DNA from: Cyclobacterium roseum
Lineage (GTDB): Bacteria; Bacteroidota; Bacteroidia; Cytophagales; Cyclobacteriaceae
Direction: 5' to 3'
Length of the DNA stretch: 64,000 nt
Assembly: GCF_010119225.1 (NCBI RefSeq)
Contig: NZ_WNKF01000001.1
Coordinates: 372,001-436,000, forward strand
Shown: in pieces, positions 25,378-33,371 of the stretch
Layout of the letters: each line of letters opens with the position of its first letter
Numbering within the stretch: the first letter of the stretch is position 1
Translations under genes and position numbers: made by a program
The notes under the pieces: model-generated
The model's database searches: none
The model's input: only the letters and a program-made list of their open reading frames with translations
Told to the model about the DNA's origin: nothing

Positions 25378-25905
25378 AAGAGACTACCCTTGCTTTTATC
25401 AATGCGAAAAGCTTGTTTTTTTGTAGTTTTAAACAAACGTAGGATTGGTTTCCATATTCTTTAGTGTGCCATGCCATTCCGGGTAATAACCTAAGTTCGA
25501 TCTATGTTCCGTAAAAAGGTTCAACCCCGTCCGGGGTTGGAGGTTCGTTTTTGTTAGCTTTCCGTGGGTGCAACCCACGGTTATTGTTGTTCAGGCCCTT
25601 CAGGCCTGGAGTCTTTATGGGATTTAAAAACGACCATGAAAGGTATCTAGAAAGATTAATCCAAATTAAGCCTAATCAAAAGCAGTGAAGTCCCAAATCA
25701 CTTCCCAAGAAACAAGCTCCTATTCAACTCCGAAGCCTGCAGGGCTTCAACAATAATAACCCCGGGCGAAACCCGGGGTTTATGAGCCAATTTATCCTTC
25801 CAGCAACCCCAAAGTGGGTTGAACATTTTTTTTTCAAAAAGCCCGGAATCAAATACACAACCGTTCAAAAAAACCAATTTGCCATCTATTAAAATCGAAC
25901 TCAGG
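25378..25905. repeat. Cluster of REP-like palindromic hairpins
   Basis: No gene is seen here, but six compact inverted repeats are: 25522-25539 (CAACCCCG/CGGGGTTG), 25562-25580 (CCGTGGGT/ACCCACGG), 25592-25608 (CAGGC/GCCTG), 25732-25748 (GAAGCC/GGCTTC around CTGCAG), 25758-25780 (AACCCCGGG/CCCGGGGTT) and 25804-25821 (CAACCC/GGGTTG). The second and third are joined by TTATTGTTGTT and the fourth and fifth by the complementary AACAATAATAA, so two copies of a composite element appear to face each other. This arrangement resembles mobile REP/BIME-type elements. Confidence 0.75.
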
Positions 25906-26763
25906 TTAACAAGACTGCCCGATAATATCGAAGTGGACACCTTTACTGACGATGTTGTCAAAAAATTTTGTGGAGTTCTTCAGATCATGGGACTTGGCGA
26001 TATGAACCATGATACTGATCTCGGGGTCAACATCTCTCACGGCTTCACTGGCGCGCTTTAGCAGTTCATAAAAGGAGCCTGATGCGCTTCCTTCAATTTT
26101 TCCTTCGGGCCATAATATCCCGTTGTGGATTTCATTACCAATTTGCACCATTTCAGGGGCCACCCCTTCTTCGATAAATCGGCTAACGGTCTCCCTGGTA
26201 TAGCTATAAATTTTGTCTTCCAGTGCGGATCCTTTTAAATCAGCCCATGATGCAGGCATAAACTGCTTGCCCGGATCTGCCCAGGTATCGCTGTAATGAA
26301 AATCCAGTAGAAATTTCATCCCGGCTTGCTTTACTCTTTTGGCCATTTCCAAGGTCTTTTCCAAGCCACAATAGCCCTCCTTTGAATAGCCGTCTTCTGA
26401 AGTGGGATCTACAAATAGCCGTAACCTGATCCAATTAAAACGGTGGTCTTTTAAAATTTGCACCACATCTTTCTCACGACCATTGTCCGTATAGGTAGCT
26501 CCTCTGGCTTCCATTTGTGGGACAAAAGAAATATCTGCACCGATGATGGGTTTTTCTATGTCGACGGAGTCTTTCAACTGCCCTTTATCGCGCTGGAACT
26601 CAATGGTAGCCATATTTTCAACATTCATTCCTGTTGAGTTTATGGGCGACAAGTTGGAAATATCCCTTCCTAATCTCCCCTTTTCGGGGCTGCCTGAAAG
26701 AGAAGTTAGGGTAAAACCGATTAAAAGAGCGATTTGGAATAATGGTAATTTTTTCGGGTTCAT
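25906..26763 (-). pseudogene. GH53 endo-beta-1,4-galactanase, truncated at the C-terminus
   Basis: A 285-codon frame with signal-like N-terminus (ALLIGFTLTSLSGS). The family 53 fold is clear: GADISFVPQMEARG, FNWIRLRLFVDP, MKFLLDFHYSDTWADPGKQ, and MVQIGNEIHNGILWPEGK with the acid/base Glu at about residue 211. The frame then stops at DIIGQSC, where intact GH53 enzymes continue with a Tyr-Tyr-Pro-Trp-Trp segment and later the nucleophile Glu. About 100 residues including the nucleophile are therefore missing, and the sequence beyond the stop is the hairpin repeat cluster. The protein should be inactive. Its start lies 40 bases after the alpha/beta-hydrolase stop on the same strand. Confidence 0.85.
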
Positions 26764-26803
26764 AGCTAAATTGTTTGTAATCGAGTCTATTGAAAAAACC
26801 ATA

Positions 26804-27742
26804 TCAGGGCATGTTCTTTTTTTGAACCGTCCATTCTTTGGATTGTGCGAGTCCGCTGGGATCTCCTGAAAACAACTTTCCTGCTTGTAGATTTCTTTTT
26901 AACTGCCATTTGTACCAGGCTGTCGCTACCCTGGCAAACTCCCCTCCATGCGGCTGGGCGTAGGTACCGCCATGACCCACATCCATATTGCCTACAAATA
27001 CAGGAACATGGTCAATTCGGTTGAAGTCATCCATGCCGTTGTTGTAGGCAATGTCCTTTTCACCACCCAACAAGTACAAAGTAGGGGAGTGCAATTGCTT
27101 TAGCTGTGCTTTGTCGAGGCTGGGCATGCCGGGCATCCCGTCCCCTGGGTTCGCGAGAATACCACTATTGCATACCACCACGGTGGTGATCCTTGGATCC
27201 GGTGCCACTTCCAAGGTTTGCAACCCCCCGCAGGACATACCGCTCACCGCAATTTTTGAAGTATCCACTTTCTTATAGAGTGGACTATCCTCATTTTCAT
27301 TACTGGCAATGGCCCAATCGATAGCAGCTATCATTTGAGCGGAAGTTGACTTGCCGGTCCCTTTCTCGCCTTCCTTGGGCATTGGTCCCAGCGCTATGAC
27401 CAAAAAACCATGGGAAGCGACTTCACTTAAAAAATTCACGTGTTCCCAGGGGGAGTTGGCGCAAGCTCCATTTCCCCAGGCGATGATGGGCAATTTCTCC
27501 TTATCACCAAATTCACTCAGGTCCTGAGGTCTAAATACGGTGTGAGTGCGTAATGAAGGGTCTTGCTCCATGATGGCAGGGTAAGGTCCAGTACCACCAT
27601 CTTCTACGACCCTAAATGCGCTTTCCTGTGCCAAGGAGAGATTGGTAAACCCAGGCAACACCAAAACCAAAAGGAACATGATTTTTCCCATTTGCAAAAT
27701 ATTCATCCAAGGATAATTCACATAATGTTTTATTACAGACAT
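26804..27742 (-). CDS. Secreted alpha/beta hydrolase
   Basis: A protein of up to 312 residues. The fold is recognisable by the nucleophile elbow GMSCGG (Ser about 170), the oxyanion region IIAWGNGACANSPW, the acid region LLGGEKDIAY and a C-terminal VGHGGTYAQPHGG that can supply the catalytic His. The class is close to chlorophyllase/dienelactone-hydrolase-like esterases. The signal peptide is MFLLVLVLPGFTNLSLAQ, so the real start is probably one of the internal Met codons (27706, 27691 or 27679). It precedes the truncated GH53 gene on the same strand, so it may have been an accessory esterase of a lost galactan locus. Confidence 0.78.
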   Translation of the reverse strand: MSVIKHYVNYPWMNILQMGKIMFLLVLVLPGFTNLSLAQESAFRVVEDGGTGPYPAIMEQDPSLRTHTVFRPQDLSEFGDKEKLPIIAWGNGACANSPWEHVNFLSEVASHGFLVIALGPMPKEGEKGTGKSTSAQMIAAIDWAIASNENEDSPLYKKVDTSKIAVSGMSCGGLQTLEVAPDPRITTVVVCNSGILANPGDGMPGMPSLDKAQLKQLHSPTLYLLGGEKDIAYNNGMDDFNRIDHVPVFVGNMDVGHGGTYAQPHGGEFARVATAWYKWQLKRNLQAGKLFSGDPSGLAQSKEWTVQKKNMP

Positions 27743-28052
27743 GTTTTTCGGTTTTTATATAAGGATGAAATGTTTAGTCCCCAATTTAACTAAATCTTTC
27801 AAAATACTTTAATGGAATCGAAATTAATTGGTATGGCTAAACGATCCCCAAGAATTTATTTTTCAGATCTGAAATGACAATCCTTTTTTGAACCTCATTT
27901 GACACTTGAGAGAAGATAAGATATTTTTTGATAATAGGGGCTGATGCTTTTTTTGTACGCGTTACCCATTTTTAAACCTTGGAAAAGATCATTTTTCCGG
28001 GTCAGGTTCCTCTAATATGCCCTTAAGTGCCTCATATAGTTCCTTCTTTTGA
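27743..28052. other. Intergenic, no gene recognised
   Basis: About 310 AT-rich bases upstream of the alpha/beta hydrolase gene. It should contain that gene's promoter. Nothing else is seen apart from loose relatives of the repeat that becomes regular from 28053 onward (for example CATATAGTTCC near 28033). Confidence 0.45.
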
Positions 28053-28383
28053 ACCATATAAGGTATATAAGGGCATATAAGATTTTTTTGATAATTTCCT
28101 GTGTAATACGCACTTTTAAACCGAGGGAAGGGTGATTTTCGATCTTAAACGCCTTTAATTTTATAAACCATATAAGGGCATATAAGACTTTTTTGATATT
28201 ATGGATTGCTGCCTATTTTTTGTATAATATCCAATTGTAAATCAAGATAAAGGTTATTTTTCTGTGTTAGATCCCACTTATATGCCTGATATGATTCCTT
28301 TATTAAACCACTTATATGGCCTTCAATGCCTTATATGGTTGCTTTTTTAACACACTTATATCGCCTTCAATGCCTTATATGGT
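28053..28383. repeat. Interspersed 29-base repeats built on CTTATATGSCCTT
   Basis: A 29-base unit beginning ACCATATAAGG and ending ATATAAG is at 28053-28081. Its reverse complement form occurs at 28311-28339 and 28355-28383 (the latter two differ at one base). A shorter copy, ACCATATAAGGGCATATAAG, is at about 28168-28187 and is followed by a T-rich tail like the first. Copies on both sides are inverted with respect to each other, so the region could fold into a long imperfect hairpin. It lies between the hydrolase/GH53 remnant and the sulfatase gene and contains no coding frame of note. Confidence 0.75.
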
Positions 28384-28404
28384 TTTCTATTTCGCAACCG
28401 TCTA

Positions 28405-29718
28405 CTACCGCATCTGCTTCAGCACCTTACGGAATTTGCGAATCGCTTTTTTACCCGTGGCATTCAACTCTGCAAAATCGAGCGGTCGCGTTTCCAGCAA
28501 ATCGCTCCGCAGATCATAAATTTCCCCATCGGCATAGTACTTCCATTCGGTGTCGTAAACAAAGGTCCGGGGCTTGAAATTGCCCCAATTGGGGTCGTAA
28601 TGGCAAAATACCCATTCCCGAACCGGTCCGGTATACCCGGAATCCGTCAATTGGGGATAAAAACTGATCCCATCCTGGGGTCCAGGCAAGGCATTGGGTT
28701 TCTTGCCGGATACTTCCAGCAAAGTGGGTAAAAAATCCGTCAGGTCGATCAGGTTTTCATTTCTGCTGCCCGCAGCGACCGTCCCGGGCCAATAGGCCAA
28801 CATCGGCACATGCGTCCCCAAATCGTTGGTATAGCCCTTGTTTCCGCGCAACTCCTGTCCCTTAAACCTGGTGACCACATCCCGGTCGGTGCCGTTATCA
28901 CCCACAAACAGGATCAGCGTGTTTTCGGCAATGCCCAGTTCCGCCACCTTGTCGATAATCCGTCCCACCAACTTGTCCATATAGGTTACCATCCCAGGGA
29001 AATACTGAGGATCGTTGACACGCTTTTGGGGATCGTAGGATGCAAAATCGGGGGAACCCGGATACGGCTCAAAGGGATCGTGGGTCAGCGCCATGGGGAA
29101 ATAAGCGAAAAAGGGATCACCTGCCTGCTGCTCTACAAAATCCTCCAGATAGTCGGTAAAAAGGTCCGGACCGTACTGCCCGTCAAACTTTTCCAGTCCA
29201 CTGCCTTTAGTTTCCAATAAGGGGTCTTTGTACCGGGAACCCAGATCGCTCACCTGCCACAGCCGATAGGAATCGAAGCCGGCTTCCTCCGGCAGGCTGC
29301 CAACCTTTCCCCCGGCCAATTCCCGCTGCCGGGCATTGCCATACAATTGCCACTTACCGACCACGCAGGTGGCATAGCCCTGTTCCTGAAGCCAGTGGGC
29401 CATCGTTTTCCCGTTAGGATCCAGCAAGCCGAAACCGATGTAATTGCGGAAATTGTATTTCCCTGTCATGAGTTTTACCCGGGAGGGGGTACACAAGGGC
29501 ATGGCATGGGCATTTTCAAATACCATTCCTCTGGCAGCCATGCGGTCCAGCGAGGGCGTTTGATGTTCTTTATTCCCATAGGCCGGCAAGACCTCATAGC
29601 CCAGATCATCGGCAAAAATCAGGATAATATTGGGGGGCTGTTGGGCTTTAAGGGAAGGTATCGTCCCCGGTATACCCAGAAAAATGCAGAGGAGGAAGAA
29701 AAGAGGATTTGGTTTCAA
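28405..29718 (-). CDS. Secreted type I sulfatase
   Basis: A 437-residue sulfatase with signal peptide (to about residue 25). PNIILIFADDLGYE carries the first metal-binding Asp pair; CTPSR (Cys76) is the formylglycine motif Cys-x-Pro-x-Arg of the Cys-type class, followed by KLMTGKYNFRN; GKWQLYG supplies the conserved Lys; FVGDNGTDR the Asp-Asn metal site. Activity needs a formylglycine-generating enzyme, not present in this window. It follows the PL8 lyase gene by about 160 bases on the same strand, suggesting removal of sulfate from the same glycan. Which sulfate position is attacked cannot be told. Confidence 0.93.
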   Translation of the reverse strand: MKPNPLFFLLCIFLGIPGTIPSLKAQQPPNIILIFADDLGYEVLPAYGNKEHQTPSLDRMAARGMVFENAHAMPLCTPSRVKLMTGKYNFRNYIGFGLLDPNGKTMAHWLQEQGYATCVVGKWQLYGNARQRELAGGKVGSLPEEAGFDSYRLWQVSDLGSRYKDPLLETKGSGLEKFDGQYGPDLFTDYLEDFVEQQAGDPFFAYFPMALTHDPFEPYPGSPDFASYDPQKRVNDPQYFPGMVTYMDKLVGRIIDKVAELGIAENTLILFVGDNGTDRDVVTRFKGQELRGNKGYTNDLGTHVPMLAYWPGTVAAGSRNENLIDLTDFLPTLLEVSGKKPNALPGPQDGISFYPQLTDSGYTGPVREWVFCHYDPNWGNFKPRTFVYDTEWKYYADGEIYDLRSDLLETRPLDFAELNATGKKAIRKFRKVLKQMR

Positions 29719-29878
29719 AATGAGGGGAATTAGTGATGGAACTTTCTTTAAACGGTTATTTTTAAGGTATTAAGCTAACTTAAATTCGAAGATTTTCCAA
29801 TGCTGACATGCATCAATCCGGGAATAATTTGCTTCCGCTTTCATCGGGAAAAATTCGATGCTCGGTTGCTAGCAAGCC

Positions 29879-32053
29879 TCATTGGCGAGGGCTCAATTCC
29901 ACCGTAAGGGATTGGCCTGCATAAACGCCATCGGGCAATTGCAGGGTGATTAGGCTGGTATTGGTGCTTCTGTTCCATGTTGCCTTTCCTTTTTTGGATG
30001 CCACTTTGTATTTCCCTGGCAAGCTTATCTTGAATTCGCTGTTGCTCCGACCAGGATCTGCTACGGTCAGAGATTGAATGGAATTGCCATCGTTTTTAAT
30101 CAGTACAATTCCCGGTTGCTCTACGGTCAGTTCGGCTCCATCGGTCAGGGAAAGGGTACCGGCTTCGTAAAATACGGCTTGCGTTTGCTCCAGGCCAGGG
30201 TGGTGCACCGCCTGTAGCCGCTGATTATTAGCCAGAATGGTTAACCCGGACTGTGAAAGGGAAGCCAGCTCTTCCAGATCGATTCTTGGAGCGACCAGAT
30301 AAGCATACCCGGCATCCTGAGGACGGATGCCGTGATCGAAATAAGCGGTCAGAACTTTTTTTCGGACCTCTTTGGTGGAAACATTTTTCTGATCGGTGAT
30401 GTCGGCCCAGCTTCCACTCTCTTCCTGGTTTTTAACCGTCAGGGTAGGTACGTTGGGAAACCAATAGCCGACTCCATTATGGTACAGCCATTCCAAATCT
30501 TCAAGTTTGTGTTCCCCCTCAGGTAAGACCCGGGAATCGCTGTCCTTTTGCTGTACCCGGATCAGGCCCCTGAGCAAGACCTGATCCACCGTCGTGGCTA
30601 CGTAATGGGGCTTATCCGAAGCAATTCCGGCTCCTAAACAGACATAGACCCGATCAAAGAAAAACCATCCCTTTTTTGCTTTGGTACCATCGTGCGGGCT
30701 GATAAAATCAAAGCCTACCGCACCAAAATAGCCGTCTTCGGCAGCACCCACAAAATCCGTCAAGCCATCCATCTGGATATCATCGGGACCGTGTAATTCG
30801 GGTTTTTGAAGAATGGTGGTACCGGATATTTTCTGCCAGTCGTAAACGGGCCAGATATCATGGTACTCATCGCCATTTAATAACAGGTAATTGGTGCCAT
30901 CCGCCCGGTGGTGGGTGGTGATGCCTGGACCATTATAGGGCATTTCCATGTTTCGGTTGCGGGTGGAGAACATCCGTACGGTAGTGTAAAAATCCGGTCG
31001 CTGCAGCACAAAATGTTCGGTCTGCCAGAAAAACTTGGCAAAAGCGCGGGTAGGGGATCGCTCGCCTTTACGTAGCTGTATGATTTCCTCCAGCTCCTCT
31101 TTGCGGTAATCGGTACTACGCAAAAGCCGTTCGATCTCCACCGTACCTTTAGGTTGGAAGGTGGATGGATTGGAGATGGCCCTGTTTTTTACGCTAATGT
31201 CTTCGTATATACCGTAAACCAGTTGCTTGTAGACCCCGTCCAGGTAATAATCCACCAGCTGGTTGATCCGGTCGGTGTCAAAGGCGTAGGAAGTTCCGGC
31301 TACATAGTCTGCCCATTCACCAAAGGCATTGGCGTATTTTCCATAGCCGTAGGAGGTGGTATTATTTACCCGATCCACCCGGTGGTGAAAGCTATAGTCG
31401 TGCTGTATGCCCCGCTCTCCCGTAGAAAATTTGATTTCGTTGGCAATGATGGAAATGACCTCGTCAAAGGCTTCTTTATTTCTTATGAAAAGCAGTTTTT
31501 TAGCCAAAATACCGGCTATTACGATCCGGTCTCCGCTGGGACGTGCGCCAGAGGCCTCCATATGGGCTCTGCCAATGATGGGTTGGGCTTTATCCACCAA
31601 ATCCTCCGGTAATTCATCCCCCATCAAAAGCATCAGGTTGACCAGATTGGTGGGAGTGGTGATTTGGTTGTTGTGCCAGTTGTCCCCTACGAAATCGTTA
31701 TCCACCCAATATTCCAACGATAAGGAGATCTTTTCCTTTAACTCCGGGTCTTGGTAAAAGGGGGAGGAAGGAATGGTATAGGCTTTCGCCAGGTAAACCA
31801 GATCAGCCGTATGGTGCCGATGAGGAAATCCAGCCGTTCTACTCAGATCCGCATAGTCTATCGCTGGAAAGGAACCGTCCGAATCCATTCGATCCAGGAT
31901 ATCCGTTACCCGCTCAATAGAAATGGAGGTAGTCATCAACTCGGCCACTACTCGTTTTCGGATGGTATCGAGTTCTTGGGCACGGCTGAAATTGGTAAAT
32001 GAAAGTATCAAAGTAATGACCGGCAGTATGCTGCCTGTCGCAATCGTTCTCAT
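29879..32053 (-). CDS. Family 8 polysaccharide lyase
   Basis: A 724-residue exported lyase (signal peptide to about Ala25). The alpha/alpha-toroid half has WVDNDFVGDNWHNNQI (catalytic Asn near 128), DYSFHHR (catalytic His near 224) and SYGYGKYANAF (catalytic Tyr near 233), with Arg further on in RLLRSTD. The beta-sandwich half follows (YNGPGITTHHRADGTNYLL; GWFFFDRVYVCLGAGI). Family 8 cleaves hyaluronan, chondroitin sulfate or xanthan by beta-elimination. The sulfatase downstream favours a sulfated glycosaminoglycan-like substrate, but this is inference. The length is normal. It lies between the MbtH-like gene (57 bases) and the sulfatase. Confidence 0.92.
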   Translation of the reverse strand: MRTIATGSILPVITLILSFTNFSRAQELDTIRKRVVAELMTTSISIERVTDILDRMDSDGSFPAIDYADLSRTAGFPHRHHTADLVYLAKAYTIPSSPFYQDPELKEKISLSLEYWVDNDFVGDNWHNNQITTPTNLVNLMLLMGDELPEDLVDKAQPIIGRAHMEASGARPSGDRIVIAGILAKKLLFIRNKEAFDEVISIIANEIKFSTGERGIQHDYSFHHRVDRVNNTTSYGYGKYANAFGEWADYVAGTSYAFDTDRINQLVDYYLDGVYKQLVYGIYEDISVKNRAISNPSTFQPKGTVEIERLLRSTDYRKEELEEIIQLRKGERSPTRAFAKFFWQTEHFVLQRPDFYTTVRMFSTRNRNMEMPYNGPGITTHHRADGTNYLLLNGDEYHDIWPVYDWQKISGTTILQKPELHGPDDIQMDGLTDFVGAAEDGYFGAVGFDFISPHDGTKAKKGWFFFDRVYVCLGAGIASDKPHYVATTVDQVLLRGLIRVQQKDSDSRVLPEGEHKLEDLEWLYHNGVGYWFPNVPTLTVKNQEESGSWADITDQKNVSTKEVRKKVLTAYFDHGIRPQDAGYAYLVAPRIDLEELASLSQSGLTILANNQRLQAVHHPGLEQTQAVFYEAGTLSLTDGAELTVEQPGIVLIKNDGNSIQSLTVADPGRSNSEFKISLPGKYKVASKKGKATWNRSTNTSLITLQLPDGVYAGQSLTVELSPRQ

Positions 32054-32110
32054 AGGATGGGTATTTTGGGTTTACAAGCTGTTAATTTGACCGACCGGTA
32101 AAAGGAAAAT

Positions 32111-32338
32111 TTAGTTGCCCTCTTGCTGATTTCTCGCCATTTCCTCCATTTTTTTACGCAGGGAAAGCGGACGCATATCGGTCCAGACTTCTTCGATGTA
32201 ATCCAGACATTCCTGCTTATTCCCTTCCTTTCCTACTGAAGTCCAGCCCAGTGGAAGTTCCCGGTTTGCCGGCCAGATGCTGTATTGTTCCTCATGGTTG
32301 ACCACCACCTGGAAATGCGTATTTTCGTCGTCCCACAT
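32111..32338 (-). CDS. MbtH-like protein without a nearby NRPS
   Basis: A 75-residue protein with the complete MbtH signature: [20 protein letters not shown], then [18 protein letters not shown]. MbtH proteins bind and activate adenylation domains of non-ribosomal peptide synthetases, and are normally encoded beside them. No adenylation, condensation or carrier domain is found anywhere in this 64-kb window. Here the gene is first in a minus-strand run with the PL8 lyase and the sulfatase. It may serve a synthetase elsewhere in the genome or be a displaced remnant of a biosynthetic locus. Confidence 0.93.
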   Translation of the reverse strand: MWDDENTHFQVVVNHEEQYSIWPANRELPLGWTSVGKEGNKQECLDYIEEVWTDMRPLSLRKKMEEMARNQQEGN

Positions 32339-32365
32339 AGTATAAATAATTTAACGTTTGGCTAT

Positions 32366-32395
32366 TAAATGTACGTATTATTTGAAAAAATGCAA
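32366..32395 (-). promoter_or_regulatory. Putative Bacteroidota-type promoter of the MbtH-PL8-sulfatase run
   Basis: On the minus strand a TTG (32393-32395) is followed after 19 bases by TACATTTA (32366-32373), one base from the Bacteroidota -7 consensus TAnnTTTG. The MbtH start codon is 28 bases further. Spacing is right, the last base of the box is not, so this is only a candidate. Confidence 0.35.
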
Positions 32396-32568
32396 GTCAT
32401 TGTTTTGTTAAAATGTTAGAAAAGGAGATAATGGTTGGTATAGGTAGTAGGATCAAAAAATTTGTAAGTAAGAGGTCTGGAGCATACCTGTTTTTCCGAA
32501 AATATTTTTATATTTAGGTATAAATAATTGATATAAAACACATTAGTTTTTTTTTAAAACCTGTAAGG

Positions 32569-33249
32569 ATGATATCAGGAAATGAAATCGGATCGGACGC
32601 TTCAGCCATTTTGTCCCCGGAGGAAATTCATGCACTTTCTAGCTGTTGTGAAGGAGATAAAAACTTAATGATCAGTGTGTTTGATAAAAGGAATAAGGAA
32701 TTTTTGTACCATAATGACTCCTTTAAAACCATTCTTGGTTACAGCAGGAAAGAAATGATTCGGGGAGGTTGGGATTTTTGGTTTCAGAAAATCAGGCCTG
32801 ATGAATTAGCTGGAATTCGTCCCGTATTCGAGTCCCTCATTCAAAACCCGGATTTTTTTAATGGACGAAATTCAGTTCCTTCTTTTTCTTACCATATCCA
32901 GGATGCTTATCGGAAATGGTACCTGATACAGCACCAGGTATCTCTTTTAATAAAGTCATATAATGAACTTATAATCAGTTATTTATATGATGTAACCAAC
33001 AAAGAGTGTATCGAAAATACCTTTTACCGATTTCGTTTTTCTGTACAGCAAAAAAACTGTGGGATATCCAATCGGGAGATGGAGGTGCTGTTCCTGATTG
33101 GGGAGGGATTTTCCTCCAGGCAGATAGCTGATAGACTCTACATCAGCATCCATACGGCTATTTCTCATCGGAAGCATCTGATTGAAAAATTTGCCGTAAA
33201 AAACACGGCCCAACTCATTAAAGAAGCCTCCAAATCGGGTTTTATTTAA
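32569..33249 (+). CDS. PAS-like sensor with LuxR-type DNA-binding domain
   Basis: A 226-residue regulator. The first 145 residues look like a PAS fold (LMISVFDKRNKEFLYHNDSF, ILGYSRKEMIRGGWDFWF, then strands ending LIISYLYDVTNKE). The C-terminus is a LuxR/FixJ helix-turn-helix (ISNREMEVLFLIGEGFSSRQ, then ISIHTAISHRKHLIEKF). It lacks a receiver domain, so it probably senses a ligand or redox signal directly in the cytoplasm. It is transcribed away from the MbtH-PL8-sulfatase genes with 230 bases between, which makes it a candidate regulator of them. Confidence 0.85.
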   Translation: MISGNEIGSDASAILSPEEIHALSSCCEGDKNLMISVFDKRNKEFLYHNDSFKTILGYSRKEMIRGGWDFWFQKIRPDELAGIRPVFESLIQNPDFFNGRNSVPSFSYHIQDAYRKWYLIQHQVSLLIKSYNELIISYLYDVTNKECIENTFYRFRFSVQQKNCGISNREMEVLFLIGEGFSSRQIADRLYISIHTAISHRKHLIEKFAVKNTAQLIKEASKSGFI

Positions 33250-33371
33250 AAAAATCCCCCAAAATGGGGATTGCGGCTTTCCGAATATCCCATTACATTT
33301 ATTTTTAGTAACAAACTGATTATAAATCAGTTGAAAACGCCATTTTATTTTTAGCCGCAAACCCCTTTTCC

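Noticed and set aside
25522-28383. Possible CRISPR array
   Set aside because: Repeats differ in sequence, are palindromic or inverted and have no regular spacers; no cas gene is present.
33254-33275. Hairpin AATCCCC/GGGGATT after the PAS-LuxR gene
   Set aside because: The T-run needed for termination is on the wrong side for the plus-strand gene, and no minus-strand gene ends here.
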